Part shown: positions 1 to 7,741 of the stretch, piece after piece
Layout: each line of letters opens with the position of its first letter
How positions within the stretch are numbered: the stretch's first letter is position 1
DNA from: Bacillus sp. SM2101
GTDB lineage: Bacteria; Bacillota; Bacilli; Bacillales; SM2101
DNA length: 64,000 nt
Direction: 5' to 3'
Assembly: GCF_018588585.1 (NCBI RefSeq)
Contig: NZ_JAEUFG010000001.1
Span: forward strand, 1-64,000
Translations under genes and position numbers: made by a program
The notes under the pieces: generated by a model
The model's database searches: none
What the model saw: only the letters and a program-made list of their open reading frames with translations
What the model was told of the DNA's origin: nothing

Positions 1-19
1 TGATATAATTTTTAAACAT

Positions 20-80
20 AAGGACCCTTCTTTCCGATGAAATTTGGTGTGGTAACTTTATTTTATCAGAAGTGGTCCTT
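20..80. terminator. Imperfect hairpin at the left edge
   Basis: AAGGACC at 20-26 pairs with GGTCCTT at 74-80, and TTCT/AGAA extends the stem. The + strand continues with ATTTTAATT, so this may end a gene lying left of the window. The loop is long, so the call is tentative. Confidence 0.35.
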
Positions 81-100
81 ATTTTAATTCCAAAATAAAC

Positions 101-146
101 AAAGCCGGTGAAATTTTACTTCTTGTAAAATTTCACCGGCTTTTTC
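101..146. terminator. Strong intrinsic terminator, probably bidirectional
   Basis: AAAGCCGGTGAAATTTTA at 101-118 is a near-perfect inverted match of TAAAATTTCACCGGCTTT at 126-143. The stem is followed by a T-run on the + strand and, read in reverse, by TTT after the stem. It lies between the left edge and the downstream end of the alpha/beta hydrolase gene and could serve both sides. Confidence 0.8.
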
Positions 147-240
147 ATCTCAGAGGTGGGTTTTGTCCCAGCCTCTTTTTAATGTATTATGTTTACCATT
201 CTTATTGTACTAAAGCTCACGTTAGCACAACAAACATTTG

Positions 241-1029
241 TTACTTTATTGTTATAATACCTTGTGGCAAAGCATCTTCCTGTATCCACTTTTCAATCAT
301 TTGATTAAAGAATTTAGGATTCCACAAGGATATTCCGTGACCGACGTTAGGTATAATGATCCCTTTACAATTTGTATTATTTGAAACTATATCTGCTGCT
401 GATTTTTTCATTACTGTTTTTTCCTTTTCACCGACAGAAACTAATATTTTTCCTGTTGCTTTATAAAAATTATTAGGAATTTCAAATGACAAATTTTCTT
501 CTAGTATTCTAATAAGTGTATCTAATTTCATTTCAGAACTTTCCTTGTAATATGTTTCAAAGTATTCTTTACCAACGTACAATGTTTTCGCTTGAAGTTT
601 TGAAAAAGATTTATTTTTAACTAATGGAAAAGTTAATTTTATAGACGGTCTAATCATTTTTCTAACAAATGAATTAGGTCTTACTAATGCGCTATTTATG
701 ACCGCATAATTTATCAAATTCGGATTCATGCTCAACATTTGTATAGTTACTTGTGCACCTAATGAGAAACCAATAACAATTACTTTTTTACCGTTTGCTA
801 ATTTTTCTATTAAGTCATTTATTTTTTCCGCACTTAATTGAATTGAAAAGCTTTCTGTATAATTACTTTCCCCTTGTTCTGGTAAATCTATTGTAATGCA
901 ATGATAATGACTGAAGTATTGAATTTGTTTTTCCCACATCCAACTGCTTACTCCACCACCGTGCAAAAATACCATTAATGAAGCATTCTTATCCCCATAC
1001 TCTTGATAATGTAAATCCAGAAAATCCAC
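241..1029 (-). CDS. Alpha/beta hydrolase family protein
   Basis: A 262-residue soluble alpha/beta-fold hydrolase. Near residue 22 there is an oxyanion-hole HGGG motif. The nucleophile elbow GFSLGAQ (Ser near residue 91) lies mid-protein, and a C-terminal GHGISLWNP supplies the catalytic His. The substrate cannot be told from sequence; esterase, lipase-like or C-C hydrolase are all possible. It has no signal peptide, so it is probably cytoplasmic. The start is uncertain: the GTG used here sits directly against an AGAGAGG that would otherwise be the ribosome binding site. The gene stands alone, with a terminator beyond its 3' end at 101-146. Confidence 0.8.
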   Translation of the reverse strand: MDFLDLHYQEYGDKNASLMVFLHGGGVSSWMWEKQIQYFSHYHCITIDLPEQGESNYTESFSIQLSAEKINDLIEKLANGKKVIVIGFSLGAQVTIQMLSMNPNLINYAVINSALVRPNSFVRKMIRPSIKLTFPLVKNKSFSKLQAKTLYVGKEYFETYYKESSEMKLDTLIRILEENLSFEIPNNFYKATGKILVSVGEKEKTVMKKSAADIVSNNTNCKGIIIPNVGHGISLWNPKFFNQMIEKWIQEDALPQGIITIK

Positions 1030-1157
1030 CTCTCTTTATGCTAGTTTCTCCTACTGTTTTTTGTAATTAAAAAACAAGCTGCCCATAGTATAAGCAAATC
1101 ATTTCACAATTTATAAATTTATATTAACATAAAAATTCTAGTTCCTTTCAAAAAGTA

Positions 1158-1181
1158 AGTTCGCTTAGCATTAAGCGAACT
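1158..1181. terminator. Perfect 10-bp stem hairpin in a gene-free stretch
   Basis: AGTTCGCTTA and TAAGCGAACT flank a 4-base loop. On the minus strand the stem is followed by TACTTTTTG, a terminator-like tail, so it may be a second stop behind the SR1 terminator. Nothing else is recognisable in 1030-1275. Confidence 0.5.
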
Positions 1182-1279
1182 ACCTTAGAAAATGATATCA
1201 CTTTAATAGAAGTTTATATTTAGTAATCTAACTTATGTAGAGATCGTATCATAATTCTGCATACCTATTATATAACAAT

Positions 1280-1316
1280 AAAAAGGAGACACCAATTCAT
1301 ATGTGAATTGTGTCCC
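1280..1316 (-). terminator. SR1 intrinsic terminator
   Basis: On the minus strand GGGGACACAATTCA pairs with TGAATTGGTGTCTCC, followed by TTTTTATT. This is a long, nearly perfect stem with a U-tail placed directly after the SR1P reading frame. Confidence 0.85.
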
Positions 1317-1370
1317 CAATAACGCTGTTTTTTTAATGTTTTCTATCCAAAAACCGAACATGCTTGTTTT

Positions 1371-1490
1371 TTATTTCTCTTTGTGATCTTCGCAACAACA
1401 CTCAGTACTTTTTCCATACAGTATCGTAACTTTTTCATCCTCATAATGGTCAATTGTACTGTTACACGACTGACATACGATTGTTCCCAT
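1371..1490 (-). CDS. sr1p: SR1P, GapA-binding peptide encoded by SR1
   Basis: A 39-codon reading frame, ATG at 1490 and TAA at 1371, preceded by AAAGGGG at good spacing. The peptide begins MGTIVCQSCNSTIDHYEDEK, continues with VTILYGKS and ends in a Cys-rich, charged tail. It closely matches the B. subtilis SR1P I remember (MGTIVCQDCN...). In B. subtilis, SR1P binds the glycolytic glyceraldehyde-3-phosphate dehydrogenase GapA, stabilises gapA mRNA and promotes GapA association with RNase J1. The rnjA gene is also in this window, at 14.6 kb. The CxxC at residues 6-9 and the terminal Cys cluster suggest metal binding (inference). Confidence 0.9.
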   Translation of the reverse strand: MGTIVCQSCNSTIDHYEDEKVTILYGKSTECCCEDHKEK

Positions 1491-1553
1491 TCATCAAACC
1501 CCTTTCGTTTTATGACCACTCAAACGACCTCGACAACTGCACAAAATTGAATT

Positions 1554-1571
1554 TTTGAAAGCGTTATCTTT
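1554..1571. promoter_or_regulatory. Candidate CcpA (cre) site next to the SR1 start
   Basis: TTTGAAAGCGTTATCTTT fits the cre consensus WWTGNAARCGNWWWCAWW at all but one position. It lies just downstream of the predicted SR1 transcription start, a position expected to block elongation. CcpA control of SR1 is known in B. subtilis; the placement here is inference. Confidence 0.55.
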
Positions 1572-1582
1572 TATTTAACTTA

Positions 1583-1611
1583 ATAATAATATGTCACATA
1601 TATTTAGTCAA
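1583..1611 (-). promoter_or_regulatory. Sigma-A promoter of SR1
   Basis: Minus-strand -35 TTGACT (1606-1611), 17-bp spacer, -10 TATTAT (1583-1588). One candidate CcpN box lies inside the spacer and a second lies just upstream of the -35. Confidence 0.75.
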
Positions 1612-1632
1612 GCACAATTAGTATGTCACATA
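1590..1632. promoter_or_regulatory. Pair of CcpN-type operator boxes
   Basis: TATGTCACATA occurs twice, at 1590-1600 and 1622-1632, exactly 32 bp (three helical turns) apart. Each copy matches the CcpN consensus as I recall it (TRTGHYATAYW) at 10 of 11 positions. CcpN represses SR1 and gluconeogenic genes under glycolytic conditions in B. subtilis. Repressor identity is inferred from the motif and its position around the SR1 promoter. Confidence 0.65.
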
Positions 1633-1669
1633 AAAATAATTATAACTTTTAATATCTGTTATATAATAT

Positions 1670-1817
1670 GGACCCTTATCGTAAATTAGGGGCTATTTTG
1701 ACTAATATTGGACTAATATAAGGGAGATTTTAATAAAGTAGGAAAGATGCAAGGAACGCTACATGCTTACGTTCTTACATGATAGAACGTAAAGCAACTA
1801 TCAATGCGAAAACAGCC
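1670..1817 (-). repeat. Dispersed intergenic element, copy 1
   Basis: Read on the minus strand, it begins GGCTGTTTTCGCATTGATAG and ends near TTTACGATAAGGGTCC. These match the two termini of the dispersed family described in the findings. It fills the gap between the SR1 promoter and the DUF3055-like gene's terminator. Confidence 0.7.
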
Positions 1818-1828
1818 ATAACATTAAG

Positions 1829-1860
1829 AAAAAAAGATGACATTAAAGTCATCTTTTAAA
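1829..1860 (-). terminator. Terminator of the DUF3055-like gene
   Basis: On the minus strand AAAAGATGAC, a short loop, GTCATCTTTT and a run of T, just past the stop codon at 1867. Confidence 0.8.
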
Positions 1861-1866
1861 TGAGCA

Positions 1867-2166
1867 CTATTCATATTGGGATTGGAATGGAGATACAGGT
1901 AAGTTTACTTTGAAGAATTCAGCGAGGTCTGCTGCTTCATCTTTAGAGTCTAGGCGGAAGACATGGTGTAAATGATCATGATCCTCAACATCTTTAGGAT
2001 CTAGAAGGGTTGAACGCCCAGTTTGCATACATACGACTAACGGTTTTCCAAAAAACATACTTGTATAAATGATGCCAAAATCATATCTCGTTTCTGTTGT
2101 TGTAAAACCCACAAAACGTACCTTAACCGTCTCTTGCTCATCGTATAATTTTTCAAATAGGTTCAT
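1867..2166 (-). CDS. Conserved DUF3055-like small cytoplasmic protein
   Basis: A 99-residue acidic protein with no signal or membrane segment. Residues such as VKVRFVGF, RYDFGI and MQTGRSTLL fit a small conserved Bacillaceae family I associate with DUF3055; the family name is from memory. Function is unknown. ATG at 2166 was chosen over the upstream in-frame TTG because AAGGAGG lies six bases before it and the TTG overlaps that site. It has its own promoter (2204-2232) with a perfect palindrome across the start point, and its own terminator. Confidence 0.7.
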   Translation of the reverse strand: MNLFEKLYDEQETVKVRFVGFTTTETRYDFGIIYTSMFFGKPLVVCMQTGRSTLLDPKDVEDHDHLHHVFRLDSKDEAADLAEFFKVNLPVSPFQSQYE

Positions 2167-2185
2167 AAACAACCTCCTTCAGCAA

Positions 2186-2206
2186 AATAATATTCAGAAT
2201 ATTATT
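2186..2206. promoter_or_regulatory. Perfect 21-bp palindrome, candidate operator
   Basis: AATAATATTC, one central A, then GAATATTATT. It covers the region from the -10 box to about +12 of the DUF3055-like gene promoter, as a repressor site would. It does not match a consensus I can name with confidence (Fur/PerR/Zur are only loosely similar). Confidence 0.5.
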
Positions 2207-2232
2207 ATAAATCAATTCTAAACCTTTGACAA
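2204..2232 (-). promoter_or_regulatory. Sigma-A promoter of the DUF3055-like gene
   Basis: Minus-strand -35 TTGTCA (2227-2232), 17-bp spacer, perfect -10 TATAAT (2204-2209). Confidence 0.75.
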
Positions 2233-2257
2233 GTTCATGGATTAATTGTTCAAGAAG

Positions 2258-2287
2258 TTGTCAACATCTCAATGAGAATGCTAGAAT
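2258..2287 (+). promoter_or_regulatory. Sigma-A promoter of the DUF1885 gene
   Basis: -35 TTGTCA (2258-2263), 18-bp spacer, -10 TAGAAT (2282-2287). It is divergent from the promoter of the DUF3055-like gene, 26 bp away. Confidence 0.6.
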
Positions 2288-2326
2288 GTAATCGAACGTG
2301 CATATTCAGAATTGGGAGTGAAGAGA

Positions 2327-2755
2327 ATGGCAAACAACGCATACATAAAACTAGTGCCAAAATCTAAGAAACATGATATTACATTAGATGATGTAGAAGA
2401 CCTGTTTGAATATTATAAAGAGATCACTAACAAAACAGGTAAGCAGCTTGACTGGAAATATGATGATTCAGCGTTTCCTTACAGGATAACAAAGATTAAT
2501 GATGGCAACAATGATTTATTCCACTTACAGTCTGAACATAAACAATATAAATCAATCATTGTTGGTATAGGTAACGAAAGCATTGAAGACATGGATTCTA
2601 AAGAGGTACGCCAACAACAATATATACAAGTAAGTTTGTTAAAGCAATCCACACATGGAGACAAGGGCAAAGCTAATGAATTTTGTAAATTTTTAGCTAA
2701 AAAGGTTTCTGGTGAATTGCACCTATTTAACGGCAGAACGATCTATTATTATTAA
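2327..2755 (+). CDS. DUF1885 family protein
   Basis: A 142-residue soluble protein whose N-terminus (MANNAYIKLVP) and C-terminus (HGDKGKANEFCKF, LHLFNGRTIYYY) match the DUF1885 family of Bacillaceae. A structure is known for that family but, to my knowledge, no function. ATG at 2327 is chosen because GGGAGTG lies at normal spacing; upstream TTG (2312) and GTG (2318) codons are in frame but sit in or before that site. It is monocistronic with its own promoter and a downstream hairpin. It diverges from the DUF3055-like gene, so the two may share regulation. Confidence 0.8.
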   Translation: MANNAYIKLVPKSKKHDITLDDVEDLFEYYKEITNKTGKQLDWKYDDSAFPYRITKINDGNNDLFHLQSEHKQYKSIIVGIGNESIEDMDSKEVRQQQYIQVSLLKQSTHGDKGKANEFCKFLAKKVSGELHLFNGRTIYYY

Positions 2756-2812
2756 TATATCCATGCTCATTTACATCTAAATATAAATGAATTTATTAGG
2801 TAAGCTAGATTT

Positions 2813-2851
2813 ATAGGTAATCAGGTGGATCCACCCACCTAATTACCTATA
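2813..2851. other. Long hairpin without T-tail after the DUF1885 gene
   Basis: ATAGGTAATCAGGTGG pairs with CCACCTAATTACCTAT around a short loop containing GGATCC. There is no T-run on either side, so termination is possible but weak. Confidence 0.45.
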
Positions 2852-2938
2852 GAGTTAAGTTTATCAAAATACGAGCTTAGCTACAACCGAAAGAACATTA
2901 TGTCAATAATGATTAATTAAGGTGACTTAACAGTCAAC

Positions 2939-3808
2939 TTAATCTGTATGTGGATTGATTTTGATTAACACTGGGTCAACCATGTCATAACCGTTCTTTT
3001 GTAGCTGAATAACAATTTCCTTTAACGCATCGTTTGTCCATTCACGATCATGCATTAATAAATTCGCACCGTTACGAAGGAGTGGCGTATTTACCATAAT
3101 ATCTAAAATTGACTCTTCAGTCATGTATTTTTTGTCAAAGTCGTATCCATATGACCAATTCATTAACACCATATTTTCTTCAGCAACTAGTTGTTTTGAG
3201 TATTCAGTATTTACCCCGTATGGAGCTCGAAAAAATTGCGGCCTCTTTCCAGTTATTTCTTCTATTGCATCATTTAATTTTACAATTTCTTCATATTGTT
3301 CAACTTCAGATAATTCACTTAAATTATTATGAGACCATGTATGATTGCCTATCGGAAAGCCGAGTTCATATATTTGCTTCAATACCTCTTGTTCTTCTTC
3401 ACTATCAATAAAATGTCCATTCACAAAAAAGATCGCTTTTACATTCAAGGACTGTAAAGTATGAGCCATCTGCAAGCTGAATTTATTTGGGGCATCATCA
3501 ATTGTTAATAATAATACATTTTCATTAGCGTCACCAATTGGTTCAACTCCCCAATGATTCGGGTTTATTATATATTGGGGCTCTAATTCTACTATCTCCA
3601 ATTCCTCAGTGTTATTAAATTGCTCTTCCACACTAGATTTCGTTGTAGTGTTTATGTTTGTTGAATTACTATCTTCTACTTCCGTCATCTCCTCGATGTT
3701 TACTTCTTCATTGTCGATTGCGACAGTTTCCTTAGTAACATCACCTTGGCTACAGCCAGTTATGTAAGCAGCTAGGATCGATAAAATTGCAATTGTGATG
3801 ATTTTCAT
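2939..3808 (-). CDS. Polysaccharide deacetylase lipoprotein (NodB domain)
   Basis: A 289-residue membrane-anchored carbohydrate esterase 4 protein. A lipoprotein signal ends in ITGC (Cys near residue 19), followed by an acidic, Thr-rich linker to about residue 90. The NodB motifs then appear in order: TIDDAP, HTWSH, RAPYG, an aromatic W/D-type stretch and LLMHD. These bind the metal and act in catalysis. Such enzymes deacetylate peptidoglycan GlcNAc/MurNAc or other exopolysaccharide; the substrate is unknown. The start at 3808 has TGGAGG eight bases upstream; the longer frame to 3841 has none. Confidence 0.85.
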   Translation of the reverse strand: MKIITIAILSILAAYITGCSQGDVTKETVAIDNEEVNIEEMTEVEDSNSTNINTTTKSSVEEQFNNTEELEIVELEPQYIINPNHWGVEPIGDANENVLLLTIDDAPNKFSLQMAHTLQSLNVKAIFFVNGHFIDSEEEQEVLKQIYELGFPIGNHTWSHNNLSELSEVEQYEEIVKLNDAIEEITGKRPQFFRAPYGVNTEYSKQLVAEENMVLMNWSYGYDFDKKYMTEESILDIMVNTPLLRNGANLLMHDREWTNDALKEIVIQLQKNGYDMVDPVLIKINPHTD

Positions 3809-4318
3809 TCGTATAATCCTCCATTTATTAAAAATACTCATTAATTATAATATAGTTATATTTTTTTTTCTAAAAAAATAAAAATGATTACCTTATTTCT
3901 TACCATTGATATTATAATATTAATGATAACATCCAGTGAGGTCTTTCAAGTAAACTTGACAAGTATCTCATCAATTTATCCCAACTGTAATGATGACATA
4001 AAAAAGGCTCTTTTGGTAAAATATTTTGCTTTTTTTCACATATAGTTGTGTAACTGATATGAATGAAATAATGTTTATAGCCTTTAGAGAAAAAAGTTAC
4101 CCCAAACGTTAGTCATAAACGTATTTAGCCCTTATTATAAAAATAACAAATTATGTAAAAAACTACATAGCTATTTCTACTACATAAATACAACAAGAAA
4201 GGTTTTATTAGAAGTAGCAAACATGCTATGAAACTAGTTATATTCGCGTATAAACTTAGTGGTGACAACAGCAAAAATTTAACAAAATAAGGTAAACTAT
4301 GAGACGGAGTTTGAAGAA
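3809..4318. other. Gene-free stretch with a degenerate copy of the dispersed repeat
   Basis: About 4006-4150 holds a weak copy of the intergenic family: GGCTCTTTTGGTAAA at 4007-4021, and an inner part resembling the GATGCCACGAACGTTAG segment of other copies. The far terminus is lost. I see no credible gene or clear promoter here. Confidence 0.45.
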
Positions 4319-5404
4319 ATGAAAAGATTTGTAAATAAATTTAAAATATTTGGGGGACGTGTCTTTAAGACGGGACTCGCTGTTTTTATTACCGCTTATA
4401 TATGCGAGCTACTTAGCCTTCCAGCTATTTTTGCCGTTATAACAGCTATTGTTACAATTGAGCCAACAGCTGCAGAATCCATTAAAAAAGGTGTTGTTCG
4501 CTTCCCAGCTTCAGCTATTGGAGCAGCATTTTCATTAACTTTTACGGCTTTTATTGGTGAAGATCCTCTTTCCTATGCCCTTGCAGCAACAAGTACGATT
4601 TTATTATGCCATCGATTAAAACTGGATGATGGCATCTTAGTAGCAACCTTAACAGCTGTTGCAATGATCCCAGTGACAGGTGATAATTTTATACTTGCTT
4701 TTTTTACAAGACTACTAACAACATCCATTGGATTGTTCGTATCTACGTTAGTAAACTTGATCATATTACCGCCAAAATTCTCTCCTATTATACATAAATC
4801 AATTGATAAGCTGTTTATAGAGACAGCTCAAACAATTGAAGTAATTGGTCATGATATTTTGGGCCTTACAAACACCAAAAAGACACAAACTGTTCAACAA
4901 TTTCAAGCTATAACTAAAAGCTACGAAAAAACTTTACAACTATGTCACTATCAACGTGCTGAGTGGAAGTTCCATAGGCATACTACGAAAGAAATGAGAG
5001 ATTTTCAAATTGAACATAAAAAATTAACATTGCTGCAACAAATACTATTTCACATCGGAAATTTACAACATTTGTCAAATTATAGTATTGTAACTAATAT
5101 AGATAAAGAAAAACTTCACCAAGCATTTATATCTATAAATACTATATTGAAGGATCCTAAGCACCGTATTTCTGATGATCATTACGACTTAATTAAAGAT
5201 CTTGATGAAAATTTCAGAAAATGTAAAGAACAAATAGGGGAAACACACACAAAATACTATCATCATTTTCCAAAAGAAACAGTGTTGTTGTTTGAACTAT
5301 TGTCTATACATGATGTGTTAGAAGAAGTTGAGCACCTGACTAGAAATCAATCAAAGCGAGATAAAGAATATACGTCAATAAATAGCAACAAAAGCCCAGA
5401 ATAG
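4319..5404 (+). CDS. Aromatic acid exporter family (ArAE/FUSC-like) membrane protein
   Basis: A 361-residue protein. The N-terminal half (to about residue 155) carries roughly five hydrophobic segments, including AVFITAYICELLSLPAIFAV and AVITAIVTIEPTAAESIKKG, the hallmark of the ArAE_1 family. The C-terminal half is a hydrophilic, helical cytoplasmic domain (ArAE_1_C type). Family members are proposed efflux components for aromatic or organic acids; substrate here is unknown. The Shine-Dalgarno is weak (GGAG about 11 bases before ATG). Its last 30 bases overlap the convergent small membrane protein gene on the minus strand. Confidence 0.8.
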   Translation: MKRFVNKFKIFGGRVFKTGLAVFITAYICELLSLPAIFAVITAIVTIEPTAAESIKKGVVRFPASAIGAAFSLTFTAFIGEDPLSYALAATSTILLCHRLKLDDGILVATLTAVAMIPVTGDNFILAFFTRLLTTSIGLFVSTLVNLIILPPKFSPIIHKSIDKLFIETAQTIEVIGHDILGLTNTKKTQTVQQFQAITKSYEKTLQLCHYQRAEWKFHRHTTKEMRDFQIEHKKLTLLQQILFHIGNLQHLSNYSIVTNIDKEKLHQAFISINTILKDPKHRISDDHYDLIKDLDENFRKCKEQIGETHTKYYHHFPKETVLLFELLSIHDVLEEVEHLTRNQSKRDKEYTSINSNKSPE

Positions 5405-5623
5405 CTCACGACATAAAAAATATAAAGGGAGGCTAATGATCGTAATTATTACACCTCTCTTTTTAGACTGCATTGCTTTTTGTGCGATTATATATGCAAA
5501 ATAAATTAATATTGCTAGTAATATTGACTTTGACACGCGACCATCATGCTGAGACAACCATTCTATAATACTGTATGCACTCCATATTATAAATTGGACC
5601 ATAAAAACAGTTAAAGTCTTCAT
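5375..5623 (-). CDS. Small membrane protein, unknown function
   Basis: An 82-residue protein with three hydrophobic segments (about residues 4-19, 32-48 and 58-76) separated by short basic loops (KAMQSKKRG). I do not recognise a family. AAGGGGAA lies six bases before the ATG at 5623, which supports a real gene. It converges on and overlaps the exporter-like gene by 30 bases, with no terminator between, so the two transcripts would be antisense at their 3' ends. Confidence 0.65.
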   Translation of the reverse strand: MKTLTVFMVQFIIWSAYSIIEWLSQHDGRVSKSILLAILIYFAYIIAQKAMQSKKRGVIITIISLPLYFLCRELFWAFVAIY

Positions 5624-5822
5624 ATATTATTCCCCTTCTCTTAACCTCTTTTTAATACTTATGCAAGACAAGCAACATCTATTTTTCATTTTTGTAACAA
5701 ATAGATGACATAGTCTATTCCCAGACTCTCACATGCTAAAATAGTACTACATGTTATAAGTATTTCGATTCAAATCACAAAAGAGACATTCACTCATTTT
5801 GACTGAAAGAAGTGAACAAATA

Positions 5823-6197
5823 ATGAAGCGTCTTTCTACATTTTTTTTACTGTCATTCATTTTCATTGCATCTTGCCAACAGAATGACACTTCTAGCATC
5901 CCAAAAAATAAAGATGATCTACAGTTGATGTTTTTCTCAGATGAAAACAATGTGCAAAATGAAATAAATTACTATGATGCTTTACTCGAATTGAAAAAAG
6001 AATTTCCACATGAAATTTCAAATATGGTCATTATTTCATCACAAACAGAAGAACTTAATATAAATATTAATATTAACCAATATCCAGCACTAGTGATGAT
6101 GTACGATAACGAAATTATTGCACAAGTAGAAGGTCATATAAGTAAGGATGAGATTATGAATCCGATAAAAGAGGCTTTAGAAGGCAATAAAGAATAA
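5823..6197 (+). CDS. Small lipoprotein with thioredoxin-like C-terminal part
   Basis: A 124-residue protein with a lipoprotein signal (lipobox IASC near residue 18) and a compact domain after residue 35. LQLMFFSDEN, YPALVMMYDNE and a closing EALEG helix resemble a thioredoxin-fold without a CxxC pair, so it is not obviously a redox enzyme. The ATG at 5823 is preferred to the ATG at 5799, because the signal peptide begins there (MKRLSTFFLL) and AAGAAGTGA lies upstream. A strong terminator follows immediately. Function unknown. Confidence 0.65.
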   Translation: MKRLSTFFLLSFIFIASCQQNDTSSIPKNKDDLQLMFFSDENNVQNEINYYDALLELKKEFPHEISNMVIISSQTEELNINININQYPALVMMYDNEIIAQVEGHISKDEIMNPIKEALEGNKE

Positions 6198-6237
6198 AAA
6201 AAGACTGTCATTATATATTCATGACAGCCTTTTTTTA
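6197..6237. terminator. Bidirectional terminator between the lipoprotein gene and pdhD
   Basis: AAGACTGTCAT pairs with ATGACAGCCTT. It is flanked by A-runs on the left and T-runs on the right, so it can stop transcription from both the lipoprotein gene and the convergent pdh operon. Confidence 0.85.
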
Positions 6238-6328
6238 TTACATGTATTTACGTTACCTAGGTTATACAGTGACATCTTTTTTAGTTATATCACTAACATG
6301 TTTATCAGTAACGTAAGCATTCTTAAAT

Positions 6329-7738
6329 TTATTTCAAAATGTGAATTGGACTTCCGATGGCAACCTCTGCAGCTTCCATCGTAATTTCTCCTAATGTTGG
6401 GTGTGCATGGATTGTCATAGCAATATCTTCAGCAGTCATTCCTGCTTCAATTGCTAAACCAAGCTCAGCAATCATATCAGATGCATTTGGACCAGCAATT
6501 TGTGCACCAATCACTAACCCATCTTCTTTTCTCGTAATGAGCTTTAGGAAACCTTCAGCTGCATTAAGCGCCTGCGCTCTTCCGTTTGCACCAAAAGGAA
6601 ATTTAGCAGCTACAATTTCTAGCCCATTCTCTTTCGCCTCTTTTTCTGAGTAACCAACTGATGCTAGCTCAGGGTCTGAAAATACAACTGCTGGAATTCC
6701 ATGATAGTCTATTTCAGACGGATGGTTTGAAATGACCTCAGCAGCTATTTTTCCTTCATAAGAAGCCTTGTGTGCAAGCGGTGGTCCTTCGACGATATCA
6801 CCGATGGCGAAGATATTATCCACAGATGTACGACATTGCTTATCAATTTTAATAACACCACGATCAGTTAATTCAACACCAACTTGTTCAAGACCTAACT
6901 CCTCGGTATTTGGGCGGCGACCTACTGTTACTAACACGTAATCAGCATCAATTGTTTTTGTTTCACCTTTTGCTTCAAAAGTAACCGTAACCCCATCTTC
7001 ACGTTCTTCTACACCTTGTGCTAAAGCATTCGTAAAGATTTCAACGCCTTTTTTCTTAAGTTTACGCTTTACAATGCTGCTCATTTGTTTTTCAAAGCCA
7101 GATAAAATCTCATCCGCACCTTCTAATATTGTTACATCCGTACCAAAGTTAGCATAAGCTGTACCAAGCTCTGTACCGATGTATCCTCCACCGATAACGA
7201 CTAATGACTTTGGAATTTCTTCCAATGCTAAAGCTCCAGTAGAATCAATAACACGTTTACTATATTTAAAAGTCGGTAATTCAATTGGACGTGAACCCGT
7301 AGCAATGATTGCATGTTTAAACTTATAAGTTTGTGCAGAATTTTCATCCATCACGCGGACTGTATTTGCATCAACAAAATAAGCTTCTCCACTAACGATG
7401 TCGACTTTGTTACTTTTTAATAAAGTCCCTACTCCACCGATTTGTTTTTTAACTATTCCAGCTTTCCAAGCCTGTACTTTTGAGAAGTCAACAGTAACAT
7501 TCTCAGCTTTAATTCCCATATCTTCAGAATGTAATGCAGTTTCATAACGATGCCCTGCACTTATTAAAGCTTTAGATGGAATACAACCAACGTTTAAACA
7601 TACTCCACCTAGATTAGATTTCTCAACAATCGTTACTTTTTGCCCTAGTTGTGCTGCTCTAATTGCTGCTACATAACCACCAGGGCCAGCTCCTACGACA
7701 AGAGTGTCTGTTTCAATTGGAAAATCTCCTACTACCAT
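6329..7738 (-). CDS. pdhD: Dihydrolipoyl dehydrogenase (E3) of pyruvate dehydrogenase
   Basis: 469 residues. It re-oxidises dihydrolipoamide on E2 and passes electrons via FAD and a disulfide to NAD+. The FAD motif [10 protein letters not shown] is at the N-terminus, the redox-active [13 protein letters not shown] near residues 44-56, the NAD motif GGGYIG near residue 185, and the C-terminal HAHPTLGE His-Glu pair completes the active site. It is the last gene of the pdhABCD operon, three bases after pdhC, with GGAGGGG before the ATG. In Bacillus the same E3 may also serve other 2-oxoacid dehydrogenases. Confidence 0.97.
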   Translation of the reverse strand: MVVGDFPIETDTLVVGAGPGGYVAAIRAAQLGQKVTIVEKSNLGGVCLNVGCIPSKALISAGHRYETALHSEDMGIKAENVTVDFSKVQAWKAGIVKKQIGGVGTLLKSNKVDIVSGEAYFVDANTVRVMDENSAQTYKFKHAIIATGSRPIELPTFKYSKRVIDSTGALALEEIPKSLVVIGGGYIGTELGTAYANFGTDVTILEGADEILSGFEKQMSSIVKRKLKKKGVEIFTNALAQGVEEREDGVTVTFEAKGETKTIDADYVLVTVGRRPNTEELGLEQVGVELTDRGVIKIDKQCRTSVDNIFAIGDIVEGPPLAHKASYEGKIAAEVISNHPSEIDYHGIPAVVFSDPELASVGYSEKEAKENGLEIVAAKFPFGANGRAQALNAAEGFLKLITRKEDGLVIGAQIAGPNASDMIAELGLAIEAGMTAEDIAMTIHAHPTLGEITMEAAEVAIGSPIHILK

Positions 7739-7741
7739 CGA

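Larger units (their letters stand above)
1276..1576 (-). ncRNA. sr1: SR1 dual-function regulatory RNA
   Basis: This transcription unit encodes the SR1P peptide. It runs from a sigma-A promoter at 1583-1611 (predicted start near 1576) to an intrinsic terminator at about 1280-1316. In B. subtilis, SR1 base-pairs with ahrC mRNA to block its translation and also encodes SR1P. Recognition here rests on the peptide and on the promoter and operator architecture, not on RNA sequence identity. The predicted length of about 300 nt is somewhat longer than the roughly 200 nt remembered for B. subtilis. Whether the base-pairing function is kept cannot be judged without the ahrC sequence. Confidence 0.75.

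Noticed and set aside
5375-5404. Frameshift or misassembly where two convergent genes overlap
   Set aside because: Both frames have normal ends and the small gene has a good ribosome site; a 30-bp tail-to-tail overlap is acceptable.
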